Assembly (NCBI RefSeq): GCF_000327385.1
Contig: NW_008711014.1
Location: 556,458-620,457 of the forward strand
Source of the DNA: Lottia gigantea
Taxonomy: Eukaryota > Mollusca > Gastropoda > Lottiidae
Direction: 5' to 3'
DNA: 64,000 bases
Shown here: positions 50,052-61,410 of the stretch, piece after piece
Numbering within the stretch: position 1 is the first letter of the stretch
Layout of the letters: the number at the start of each line of letters is the position of its first letter
The notes under the pieces: model-generated
The model's database searches: none
What the model was told of the DNA's origin: nothing
What the model saw: the letters and a program-made list of their open reading frames with translations, nothing else
Program-made: the position numbers and the translations under genes

Positions 50052-50638
50052 AAAACATTAATTAAAGGTACACATTTAAAGTGTGTGGTCGGTTGGTGAA
50101 GGACATGTAAACGTCCTCTTCCAGCAGATTCTGCTATCACAGACAAGGTAGTATTTGGTATATAACAATTAACCATCAACTTCCAGCAGATGCTGATATC
50201 GCAGACTATATCCGGGACATGCACAGATGACTTAATTATAGTCCAGCAAATGGCACATTGTTTCTTTTGTCCCGGTAGTTCCGATTAGGTCATTCCAATT
50301 ATATCACTAGAAGAGCTGTCAATATACCGTATATATAGTAATAAAACATTAATTAAAGGTACACATTTAAAGTGTGTGGTCGGTTGGTGAAGGACATGTA
50401 AACGTCCTCTTCCAGCAGATTCTGCTATCACAGACAAGGTAGTATTTGGTATATAACAAGTAACCATCCACTTCCAGCAGATGCTGATATCGCAGACTAT
50501 ATCCGGGACATGCACAGATGACTTAATTATAGTCCAGCAAATGGCACATTGTTTCTTTTGTCCCGGTAGTTCCGATTAGGTCATTCCAATTATATCACTA
50601 GAAGAGCTGTCAATATACCGTATATATAGTAATAAAAC
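50052..50638. repeat. Recent tandem duplication of 291 bp
   Basis: Copy 1 spans 50052-50342 and copy 2 spans 50343 to about 50638, almost identical (visible differences AACAATTAACCATCAAC against AACAAGTAACCATCCAC). Each copy holds an internal older repeat, TTCCAGCAGATTCTGCTATC and TTCCAGCAGATGCTGATATC, about 75 bp apart. No coding content; the minus-strand frames of 61 and 76 codons are the same shadow in both copies. Confidence 0.93.
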
Positions 50639-51282
50639 TGATTAGATGGTCTATATAGCAATAAATTACAGACGACTAGCAGATTATTAACCAATATTGT
50701 ACCGTATAATAATATTGACCATATCGATATGGAACCAGCCGTGGTTAATATAATCAGCTACAAGACAATTGCCAATTTGTCCTAATCTGTGGTATTTATA
50801 GCTACTCAGAGATAGGTAGACGAACTTAACTCATCCAAGGGTAGAAATTTCTTGCGTCCAGTTCTTGATTTGTGCGAAATTTTTATTAAAGAAGGATATA
50901 CTTTTATTGTGTAAAGTAACATTAGCAAAAATTGCAAAAAAACAGTTTCTCCACATGTCCATAAGAGAAACACACAAAAAGTTAAGTAACATTTTGCTTA
51001 TTAATCGCAGGGCCAATTGGTCTATGTAAAAGCTTCCCTTGGTTATTGGTTGAGAACAATCATCGAGTGCATTTAATTCTCTTGTCGAAAGATTTGGCGT
51101 GACTTCACCTTTCTCAGTTAACTGTTTAGTCTTTCATAAAAACTGTCACAAAAGGTCATGTTGACTAAATATATAAAAATATAAAGTTTGAAATGCGCTG
51201 AAGTCCTCTGGGTTTAGATCAATCGTTATACGATGAATATTTAATGAAGATAATAGTTTTTAAAATATTTTGTTTTGACAGA

Positions 51283-51423
51283 ATGTCTACTGGAAGCGAG
51301 GATTGGCATTTAATACAATACCCACTGGATGCAACACGAGATGAACAAAATCTCTTGACTTCTTCCTTCGTATCTCAAATTCCGTTCCAAAACGCCGTCA
51401 AGGCTAATTCGAAAGGTTACTGA
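51283..51423 (+). CDS. Candidate short ORF or terminal exon, 46 codons
   Basis: ATG at 51283 opens 46 codons to TGA at 51423, starting MSTGSEDWHLIQYPLDATRD. The base composition is more balanced than the surroundings. A good acceptor (TTTTGTTTTGACAG) ends at 51281, and AATAAA sits at 51435-51440, only 12 nt after the stop. Acceptor, open frame and polyadenylation signal together suggest a terminal exon. The family is not recognised, and no upstream exon was identified. Could be chance. Confidence 0.3.
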   Translation: MSTGSEDWHLIQYPLDATRDEQNLLTSSFVSQIPFQNAVKANSKGY

Positions 51424-51440
51424 ATCATCAACAGAATAAA

Positions 51441-53439
51441 ATGTCCACTAAACGCCTTCTTAGATTTTCAGACAAGGTTGTCTAGTCAAGGATGCACGAC
51501 ACCGGTCACTTTGCTCTTAAATACAATCAGATAATGATTTCAAAATTTGAAAAATTATTTTATAGTTCCAAGGTTTTAATATTTCTGAAGTTATGATATC
51601 TCTCGTCTACATTAAAATTTAAAAATATGACGTAAAACTTCATTTACAATTTATATCAATTTAAATTTGAATTTTATTTAGCTTCTGAAGGTAACATTAT
51701 ATCAGAAAAAGTTCCACATTCTATTTCCAGTACTTGTGAACCCTCTAGAGAGATAGATCCAGTCTAAACGATAGTTTATAAACTTTCTACGTGTGTTTAA
51801 ACAAAACAATTATTCTATCTACTAATATATGCATCATTTCTCTCTTAAATGTCTTTACTTCTCATAACTTGCACTTAAAATGATCAATTATTTCTGAGTC
51901 GTTCACGTGGAACATGTTTTATTTTCGAACCAGAACAATGTAAGCATCATTGCATATAAATGTTTCACGTATTTGGTTGTTTTGCAATGGCAGTTTTTAT
52001 TCACAATTCAGCTATTCTCGATAATGTTCAGTGAGTTTATACACTTAAAACCCTATATTGGACAGATAATCTGTATTCAATATTAGCTGTCCTGTTGAGG
52101 ATTTATATCCGAAACACGTATCGGCTACAAGAGATTGAATCATATCAATTCTTTGTGCTGCACATCTTTGGGACATTGGCGGTGTAATGGTTTGTTACTT
52201 TACAACTACAAGTATCTGGAATACCAAAAAGTATGATTTCAGGCAAACTTCATCATGTTGGTGATAGGGTTGAAAGCCGACACCAAGTGGGGGTTCCTAC
52301 GAGGGTTGGGCAGGTTTACATAACACCACACACACCCTGGAAAAGTTTGTGGCCCCTGCTCGACCCCCTCACATATGTTTCCTAGAAAGGCCATTGCCGA
52401 CCGTGGCATCAGTAATTTTTCTTATCGCGGTATGATATTTGAAGTTACGTTTTGCGATATTGGTAATATTGAATGATGATTTGCATGAATCAGGAAGAAG
52501 CAATAAAATAGAGTTAATGTATTGACACGACATGTTTAACGTATATCATCCTAATAAATGTCAATGGAACTTTCTCTTTTTTCTGGGGGTATCGTGGCAC
52601 TTCAAGTTTTAATTAAACAAGATATTTTCTCTGAACTCTGTGCTCTGCTTTCATATGATTTAAGAAAAATTTCTTTGTCTCTATAGTCATGTTTCTAAAG
52701 ACCACCCTTTGTAATGTTTCCTATTTTACGAGTATATTCGAACACTACTTCGTCTGTCAAAAAGAGAATGGTCTTCTGATGTGTATATGACGATAATCAT
52801 TAAGATAAACACGTTTTGCATACTAAGTGAACGTATTTGCAGATATAGAGATTAACAAAACGTAATATAGGTAATATAACATTCATACCTAGCCAATGAC
52901 ATATTTTCAGATGGTTAAACCCTGATAAACCTTAGCATATATTGTGACCTTTTATCAGCTTCAATAAGTTTCACTGTTTTTTATAATGTTAATTCATTAA
53001 AGGAAAATTCGTCTCGTTTATTAATAATACAATGCAGTTTTATTAAAAATATAAAGATATCTTGTTCACCTATGATCCAAACCATTGCTTCAATTGTTGA
53101 AAACACTTTTATCTGTTCACCTGATCTTCTCTTTTGTCACATTGAAATTAAATTTATCACAAATTCATGTCATTCTTTTATTGTGATCCTAATCGCTTAA
53201 AATCAATGATATCTCTGAATATTTCATTAACGAAATTAATTCATTAATTACTAAAAGGAAATCATAAGAAAATTTCGGATGTTTGTTACTTTTTATCAAA
53301 GGAGAATTTGTAAGAGACACGAAACTTTGAATATATAGGTTAATATTGATTATAGAATCACCATCGTGTTACCTTTTATCATTAAGAATTGCTTCCTGCA
53401 AAATTGAAATTATTCCAACTTGAAATGGATGCCATTTTA
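51441..53439. other. Gene-less AT-rich stretch
   Basis: Only short random frames. A GC-richer patch near 52270-52410 (with GACCCCCTCACATATG) is unexplained. Confidence 0.4.
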
Positions 53440-53935
53440 CTTTGTGTCCTATTAAAAGCAACGGGCAATAATGTGCAGTGTGTTATAATAGAAATATCAA
53501 AAGGTTACTCGACGTGAAATTATACTACTATAAAATACCATACGACCATACTCCCTTCATGATCTTACAGAAATCTAAAATTAACCGGATATCTTGTTGC
53601 TCTGCATTCTAGTTTGGGCTTAAAGGTATTTAACATCGTGCAATATGCAATGAAGGAAATAACAAAAGGTTCCTCAAAGGTATCTTATACTTTTAGATCC
53701 ACCTACATTGTACCTCAATCGAACCTACCTACTTATATGATTTTACAGAAATCTAAGACGAACAGAAATTGCCGCCTTTTTGTTCTTTATTCTAGCGTGG
53801 GATTAAAGTGATGTCAATAGTGCACTGTGCGATGAAGCAAATATTAAAAGGCCATTCAGAATATATTTGATGCTTTACTTTTAGATCCACCAACATCAAC
53901 ATCTATCATTCCTATAAAGTCTTATTAGAAAATAT
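53440..53935. repeat. Diverged tandem repeat, about 178 bp unit
   Basis: GATCTTACAGAAATCTAA at 53561 recurs as GATTTTACAGAAATCTAA at 53739. The following words also correspond (CATTCTAGTTTGGGCTTAAA with TATTCTAGCGTGGGATTAAA; CTTTTAGATCCACC in both). A third partial copy lies upstream. Non-coding. Confidence 0.7.
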
Positions 53936-54073
53936 GAATCGGGAAATGTATGTCCCTGCTGTCCTATATCCTATCATAGGTTCTAAAAGTTTGCATCTTA
54001 GTGTAGATTGTAATGTCGGCAATTTCACGCTGGTCACGCAAATGTACCCGTTTAAAAAAAAACACACTCTACC

Positions 54074-54211
54074 TTAAGGTGCACTCCCCCCATAGCGATT
54101 ACCAGTTACGTATGGTTGCGAATACTGAAAGTGGCCTCCGAACGCAGCTTATAACCGCTATTCTTATAGCCATACGTAAGTGGTGTTCGATATGATGTGG
54201 GGTCACTTTAA
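54074..54211. mobile_element. MITE-like element with diverged terminal inverted repeats
   Basis: The left end TTAAGGTGCACTCCCCCC and the right end GGGGTCACTTTAA are imperfect reverse complements. The inner arms share TTACGTATGG against TTACGTATGGC on the other strand. Arms are about 50 bp of a 138-bp element. No coding capacity, which suits a non-autonomous DNA transposon. Superfamily not determined. Confidence 0.5.
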
Positions 54212-54589
54212 TCATTTAGATCATAAAAAGAATCTTATGTACTTTACATTATCTTTTGATCTATATTAAGACTTGCAACAACTAGCAGGTGCGATATTAA
54301 AGTACAAAGTATATGCAAGGCAAATAAAATCTGATATAGAAATTATTTTCTGTGCATATCGACTAACTTATTTAATATATATAATTTATATTGTTCCTGT
54401 CTTTTTGTAGCTGTAAATTTGCTAGATACTCTCACTGTGGCACATACACAAAAGTTATTCTAAAATTGATTGCCAAGTCTTTTGTTCTTAATGATAGTAT
54501 TTATATAATTGTATTTGATCACCCTTTGAATATACTTGTGCTCGAGCGACTAACGCCGGACCGTTCAATGCACGGGTTTGCAGAAAGAT

Positions 54590-55200
54590 ACCACAGAAGA
54601 GAACGTCGTACATTAAAGTACTTATTGACTGTTTGATTTTATTTTACACAACGTTTCAACAATTTACATTTTGTTTATTTTGTTTTTACTTCTAACGTGC
54701 AGTCTTTTTAGTGCAAAAAAGGAATTATGCAAAGATAATGCAAAATCTAATGTAAACTAATGGGAAATTGACTGTTTGATATATTTGTAAGGCACAGTCT
54801 ATCCGATGTTATTTTTAATGATTCGAGCAAAATCGTGTTTGTTTCCCTTCGAAACTTTTTATGTGCAGTTTCAGGTCGTTCAAACATATCACGAAAAGGC
54901 ATTGTCCAACAACATCATAAAAGGGCGTATTCTAATTACTGGACTGACAGCAGTCAGATCGTCCAAACATATCACAAAAAAGGCGTTGTACAAAGACGTC
55001 ACAAAAAGGAATAATGTATATTAAAGGACTGTTTGGCTGCATGATGTAATTGTAAAGTGCAGTCAATTTGTTTAAATCTTGCTTGGTCTTTGAACGACTA
55101 GAGCTGTCAGGTCGTCCAAACATATCACGAAAAGGTTTTGTCCAAAGATATCAAAAAAAGAATGTTGTACATTACAGGACTGTTTGACTGAATGATATAT
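54590..55200. repeat. Degenerate repeats around CAAACATATCACGAAAAGG
   Basis: CAAACATATCACGAAAAGG at about 54882 recurs near 54964 and 55119. Each is followed by a GTTGTACATTA...GGACTGTTTG-like segment, also seen near 54600. Spacing is irregular (about 80-155 bp). No coding frame. Confidence 0.6.
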
Positions 55201-56437
55201 TTATATAATCTATTTGTTGTTGTACACGACTGATTGATCAGAAACACATTCTATCTGTTGTCTATGGTACACTAGGGACAGCATACCTAGCTTTATTTCT
55301 TTCTAAAAATCATTAACTATATTATTAATAACTTGGAATGTATGAACTGTTGTTTCTGTAGACATAGATCATTTCTAGGGAAGTCTGCAGGGAATTGGAC
55401 GACCATCACTAGCTAGACCACCAGCGCAGTCAGTTACGTTGTTCGCAATCCACAAAAAGCCCTACGAAGAAAATATTCTAGCAAACCACACATAATGTTA
55501 AGTTCCGTTAGTTCTTTGACATACTTTAAAGTATTATATATATGTAAATCTATTTTGAAATTCCAGAACAAGACTTACATTTCAGTATTGTCCGATTTAA
55601 TTGTTACTCTTCATAGGACTAAAATCTAACATAATTATATTCTTTGTTCTTATTGGAAACCGGAACAATGTTGTGTAGTTTTGTGATGGAACCAAAACAA
55701 GACTAGGTCTGTATCAATAGATCCATATTGTAAACTTGTCCGGGGTTTTTAAAATCTTACTTTAACAAGATTCGTATACGATTGTTTTATGTACTGTCAG
55801 GCAATTAAAAGATTTATCATTATTATCAGTAGGCTTATGCACAAATATTACTTGGTCGTACGTAGCAATAACGATTATTCGTCCATTTCCAACACTTCTG
55901 TCAACCAATGAATTGTATTATTGTATTACTTTTTTCTATAATATTTCGCTAGAAAAACACAAATACGATATTCCAAATCAAATCTGAAATTCCGGCAGAT
56001 TTTAACCTCGATCAAAAGAACATTAAGTCTTAATAATCGGAGCTATATCCGGAGGGTAAAAAGGAAATGGTATTTGGTATTGTCTGTATGAGTCAGGTTA
56101 TTTAATCAACTCGTTTACATTTATTGATATAGATTCCTGATCACTACTGGCACTTATTATACACTGCAGACCTTTCCCTTTCATCTTACCGCCCTGTTGT
56201 TTTCACTGCCAACAAATCTCAGTGATTTAGATATTGAGGTCTGTTGTTCTTATTGATGATACACTTTGTATTTTATGATCGTTGGTGTATGGATTGAAAA
56301 TGCATTAGTGATATTGTCAATGACCTCTTTTGTCACAGATACGACATGACACTTCAGTAATTTTGATGTTGAATAAAGTCGGACACTACAATAAACGACA
56401 AACAGAGAGTCCATCCTTTATAAATTGGCTGTCCAAA
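55201..56437. other. Gene-less AT-rich stretch
   Basis: Nothing supported beyond random short frames. Confidence 0.4.
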
Positions 56438-56665
56438 TTACCTATATGACACAATTGTCGACCTCACCGAGAGACGTGTGCTTGGCAGATCAAGATTTGT
56501 ATTGTTAGTTATAAGGGTGTGAACTCTCTGAATCATTGGCCGTGGTATCAGAGTTGTTCTTACCTTGAGTAGGATTTGAACCCACCATGGCACCTTGTCG
56601 TCTTTCGGATAACAATCCCATTCGCTATCAACTGAGCTATAGTGCGAGTCGTTCAGACTAATCAT
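56438..56665 (-). mobile_element. tRNA-derived SINE-like element
   Basis: On the minus strand TAGCTCAGTTGATAGCG (near 56640-56624) is a good polymerase III A box and GGTTCAAATCC (56582-56572) a good B box, about 45 bp apart. The T arm GTGGG-TTCAAAT-CCTAC pairs. The acceptor stem does not pair and the region between anticodon and T arm is too long for an ordinary tRNA, so this is a tRNA-like SINE head and not a working tRNA gene. A body of about 120 bp may follow down to 56440; its end is not defined. Confidence 0.55.
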
Positions 56666-57514
56666 AACATGCGCCTGTTTTCACAGTGGTCATAACATTC
56701 GACTGTTTCCAAACTGGCGCCCTCTTTCATAAGAATATGGGGCAAATCGGTCTTACCGTTAATCCAGATTTGTAAAAACCATCGGAAATCAAGGCTAGAC
56801 GCCTAATTATATATAATTTGTTCCGAACAAAGATGTACAATCAGGACGAGTGTTAAAATGACAAACGTGTTACTGCGGTACTCGACAGATGTGTAAAGTG
56901 ACGTTGTATTGCTAATGGATAGTAGACTGATTGAAGAACAATACAAATCTATACTTGTATTAATCTAGGCTTGTATATCAATATTACACCTCATCTGTAT
57001 TGTCTTCTGTCAATAAAGGAACATATGTACATAATATATTCCACTATCTACCATTCATTGCATTATTGATCACACCAACACACCAATTACTGCTTGGCAA
57101 TGAACTTTGTTAGCACTTACACAAGCAATTTACGAAAAACATTGAAGTCGCCCACTGAGAAGCCTCAGTGCTGTGGAATGTGATTTTGTAATCCTTATTA
57201 GCATACTACGGATAACAGATCAGTTATGCCTAGGATTCTAGAAAGTTGAAGTGATACTTACGAATAGTAGTGGAACGGAACTTTCAGTGACTTTCTAGAC
57301 TTTAAAAACGACAAGAGTGAACAGTAGGTACATGCACGCTATAGTTAGGCTCGGGGGACGGAGCATCTGCGTACAGAGTTTATTTTTATGGTAAAGGTAC
57401 ATTGACGCAGATACTCGGAAATTGTCAATAAACTCTTTTGTATGAATGGAAGTTCATCGTAAAAGGGAAGTAGACAAATTCTGTCAATGAAATTTTTTCC
57501 AAGGATTTGATATA

Positions 57515-58010
57515 GTGTACACGTAATTCACCAAGACGGGATAGTTTAGATGTAAAACACGAAGACTCATGATAATGTACCAGTAATTCACACAGACGTG
57601 GAATAGTTTACATAAAGATACAGAACAGTTAAGAATTTACACAAAGGCAAAGGATTAAGGATAGTATATATGTCTGAAAGTTTATCAGGAGGACGTAGAT
57701 TAGTTTACATGTTATTCACGTTTTTATGGAGACTTAAGATAGTTAATCCACACAGACGTAGGATAGCTTCATGTAATCCATACAGACGAAGGATAGTGTA
57801 CATGTGATCCATACAAAGGTAGGATATTTACATGTAATCCATACAAACGTAGGATAGTTTATATATAATCCATACAGACGGAGGATAGTTTACATATAAT
57901 CCTTACAAACGGAGGATAGTTTACATAAAATTCACACAGACGTAGGATATTACATGTAATGCATACAAACGAAGAATATTTACATGTAATCCATACAGAC
58001 AAAGTATCGC
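57515..58010. repeat. Minisatellite around CATACAGACGTAGGATAGTTTACATGTAATC
   Basis: Nine or so copies of a unit near 28-34 bp between 57745 and 58010 (words such as CATACAGACGAAGGATAG and TTTACATGTAATCCATACA). Older degraded copies extend left to about 57515. Confidence 0.85.
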
Positions 58011-61000
58011 TCAGGTAGGTGTTTAATAGTAGTTATTTTTTTATTGACGCAACTCATTAGGAACAAATAGAGTATAATCATTGTCTGTTGATATTGTAGT
58101 GGTAATGATTGGATTAATGGTTATTTTTTCTCATGTGTGTTTAAACTCAGACAATGATCTGTTGGGTAATGAACGTTCGGTATTGTGTGGGATATACTAT
58201 TTATTAAGGTAAGAAATATTCCGTAACTCTTCAGAATGTTTGATTTGGGTGGGACATATTTTTCATTGGTCAAAAAGTGATATTTAGCAACTCATCGGTA
58301 TTGCCATGTCACTCTCAATGAGCTGATCATTTTTTCTTGTTGCAAATATAGAGATAGGTTATGTTATAGTGTTAGAATATCAGAGAGAAAATACTTGGCT
58401 GAAATTTACAACCATGAAGGTTAGAGTCGTAAACTGGTAATCTCGGAAGTCAGTTTTATGTTGTGCCCTTTGAGCGTTATTTTAGTCTATAGCCGCTGAC
58501 CTGGCGACAGCGCAAGCAGTCTAACGTGAAAGTTCCACAAGCGCTCCGCCACAAATTAAGATTTACGGAAACTGGAGGATTGCCGAATTGGCAACATCCG
58601 TGTACATGCAAGAGATGATTCTTTTTAAGGTTATATTTTCCTTAAGCACATTCCTAAGAATGACAAGAACTTAAAACGCCAATCTCTAAATATAGTACAG
58701 GTCAAGCACGAAGCTTTCCAGTAGTAATTCTGAAACCTGTCTGGAACACGAGACTTGACGTTTTTCCAGCCACACAGGAACTTGGTTTCTATCATCCTTT
58801 CTTGTTCCTTTTATTGATGTTGTCTTTTCTTTTGTCTGCTTTGTCTCTTTATGGCTTGTCAATCTACTATGTTGTGCTTTAAAAGATTTGTTTTGTTTCA
58901 ATTCGTACAACAATTCTGTACGTAGAGGAAGGGTCTTTGTGTTGGGAATAATTTTCTAAATTTGTTTATCTTTTTGAAATTTGTAATCTCCGTGGACACG
59001 ATATGTTTGACAATGATACATATTAGAAGGATTTTTATTTAAACTAAGTGCTTTGCAAGGTAAGCCTTTGATTTGTTATGCAGCCCTATTTGATACTAAG
59101 CGACAGGGATAGTGAACCATGGGTTGAATGTCAGACAGGACCATGTCACTTTTGTCTAGTGGATTTAATTCTGACTCATGTAAAATAAAGTATAAAGTAA
59201 TAGAAAAACAAACATTGCGATTAGAGCCGTCGGTTATATTAGCACAGTATTGCATACAAACTATTATAAAATCAGATTGACAAATTCATCACAAAAATGT
59301 TGCATTCCGGACAAGTGGTTACTGTCTACTGTCCTTGCTGGACCATGACAATGGTATAACGATCTAGTTGAACGAAAGCCTGGGAGCAATTATTTTAAGC
59401 GGTAGACATTCTTTCAAAAAATCTAAATACATCTTTCATGTAGAAGCGAATGAAAGAATGAAACACGATGTCTATTGATCTATTTGCAGTGTAAAGCCGA
59501 CATACATCAAAGATTAGCCTCGAGTGCCGTTCATAAAAACGTTCTATTAGTTTCAATTATTCAATTAAACTGATAAATGGGCTTTTTAATTGAAGCTAGA
59601 TAGAATTATATGCTTGTTCAATTTTCTGTTGCCGGCAGTAGTAGAGTATGTTTATTACATTATATGTAAAGATCTGTAATTTAGGTTGTATGTTTGAGTA
59701 TTGTCATGGAAATCATGACATGGGTGTCTTTGAGGGTGCAATCCGCTTGACAGAAAACATCATTAAGTACATCTTCACAATGTCAAGCTAATACGAGCCG
59801 AGGTCATAATAGCTTGACATCGTGAAGATTCATTAAGTAGAAAGAGATGGAAACAATTTGGAATTTAATGAATTGAAATGAATGGAGTTTTACGTCCTAC
59901 TTTTCTGCACCATGTGGGCTAATAATGAAGTGTAAATACGAAGAGGCAACCACCTTCTCAAAAAATATGATTAAAATTTTGTACATTTATTTAAAACGCC
60001 AAGCACACCCTCTTATTTGTCAAAGTTAGAGATTTGACAGAGCGGCCCCAGACCCTCGTCTGAATTACCACCTCCCCAATAACTTATATTAATTTACGAC
60101 CATGATTGTGCGTGGATCACTAATGTAGATGTCCAAAAATAAACAAATTTAACAATATTTCAGACAATCAGCCATACACAACTTACTGTAATCGATGGGA
60201 TAATTTTTAAAAACAAACCTGTATTTTATCCTTATTTCCCAGTTGGTCTATTTACAGACATGGTGTTTTTATCCTGCCGTTAGATCAGAGTGCTTTTATC
60301 TTACTCCGTGTGTGTTACGATACAGGGACTTGAAATATTGAGATTTATTGTCGTGGGAAAGTGAATTTATAGTCATTTTAATTTCTAGTATGATGCATGA
60401 AGACAATATCGAATGAATGGGAACAATGAGGGTCATTAAAGCAGGACTATTTCTATTTCTAGATTATGGCCATTTCAAATCCTGAAAGATGCAGGATGCC
60501 TAGGACCATCTAGTAGGTCGCAGGTTATTTCTTATCATACAACTATTAGTATTTCTCTTCATTTTTGTCGTATGTTGTGCCGAAATAATATCTGATCTTT
60601 TCTTTCTCATAATAATACTGTGTTTAAAATTTTAAGTACTCATTCTGTGACCAAAGCAAGTTGTATTACAAGTTTCGCTACATATATTGGGTATAAAACG
60701 GTTAACCGGGGCCGTCCTTACTTATCACAAACACTTCCAGTCACGTGGATGCTCCATTGTACGTGTAGTTTTTTTTTAACATCTCCTCATTAACCTTAGA
60801 CAGTCGTCCTTCTGAAACTAGGTGAATTCCCCAGTCAGTCATCGATTAACTAATGTTATTTATTCCATGTTTGACTAACTTCCCAATATGTACTAAATTC
60901 TACAAAATATTTTGTTAATGTATAATGATTTTTACTAATTATCTAATTAAGAGTAATAGGTGGACTGGGATGGTTGATTACGTTAATAGAATGAAATACA

Positions 61001-61169
61001 AGACCCTTTCAAGCATGGATTATGTTCAATGGGAGTTATTATGATGCTAATGTAGTATATAATAAAGATAATGTATAGGAAGGAAGTGACAAGGGATGAA
61101 TCAATCAATATTTTGACTAATCACAGGTTAATAAGTGAGTTAAATTCCAGGTAGATATGTTGAACTCGT
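58011..61169. other. Gene-less stretch
   Basis: No supported gene. Contains one copy of the ACGTAAAACTCCATT repeat at 59875. Confidence 0.4.
59875..59911 (-). repeat. Dispersed repeat, best copy of the GGACGTAAAACTCCATT family
   Basis: Reverse complement reads GGTGCAGAAAAGTAGGACG then TAAAACTCCATTCATTTC. It is the longest and cleanest match among the copies in the window. Confidence 0.55.
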
Positions 61170-61410
61170 TGTTCTTAACTACTACACGAAGGCTAGTATG
61201 TTTTCTATAATATGCAGTCTACAAAACGTAACCAAACATCTGGCTTGATGTGGTTCCCATAATCCGTTCCTTACTACTACACGCATCTACAAAACGTAAC
61301 CAAGAATCCTTTTTTTCATTCTGTAGGTTCTTATTAAGAAGTTCCTAGCTACACTACACAGGCAACAAAACGTAACTAAGAATAGGCCTTTTGTTTCTAC
61401 AAGGTTCCGA
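61170..61410. repeat. Diverged short tandem repeat around ACAAAACGTAACCAA
   Basis: CTACAAAACGTAACCAA occurs near 61219 and 61289 and, as CAACAAAACGTAACTAA, near 61364. All are preceded by a TACTACACG-like word. Three degenerate copies of about 70-75 bp. Confidence 0.6.

Noticed and set aside
50039-50515. Two minus-strand frames with matching peptides
   Set aside because: They are the same random frame in both copies of the 291-bp duplication.
56438-56665. 75-codon minus-strand frame, and a functional tRNA gene at the same place
   Set aside because: The frame covers the SINE-like element. The tRNA-like part lacks a pairing acceptor stem and has an overlong variable region.
57745-58010. CRISPR-like regular array
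   Set aside because: Units are degenerate and contiguous without unique spacers, in an intron-bearing animal genome; it is a minisatellite.
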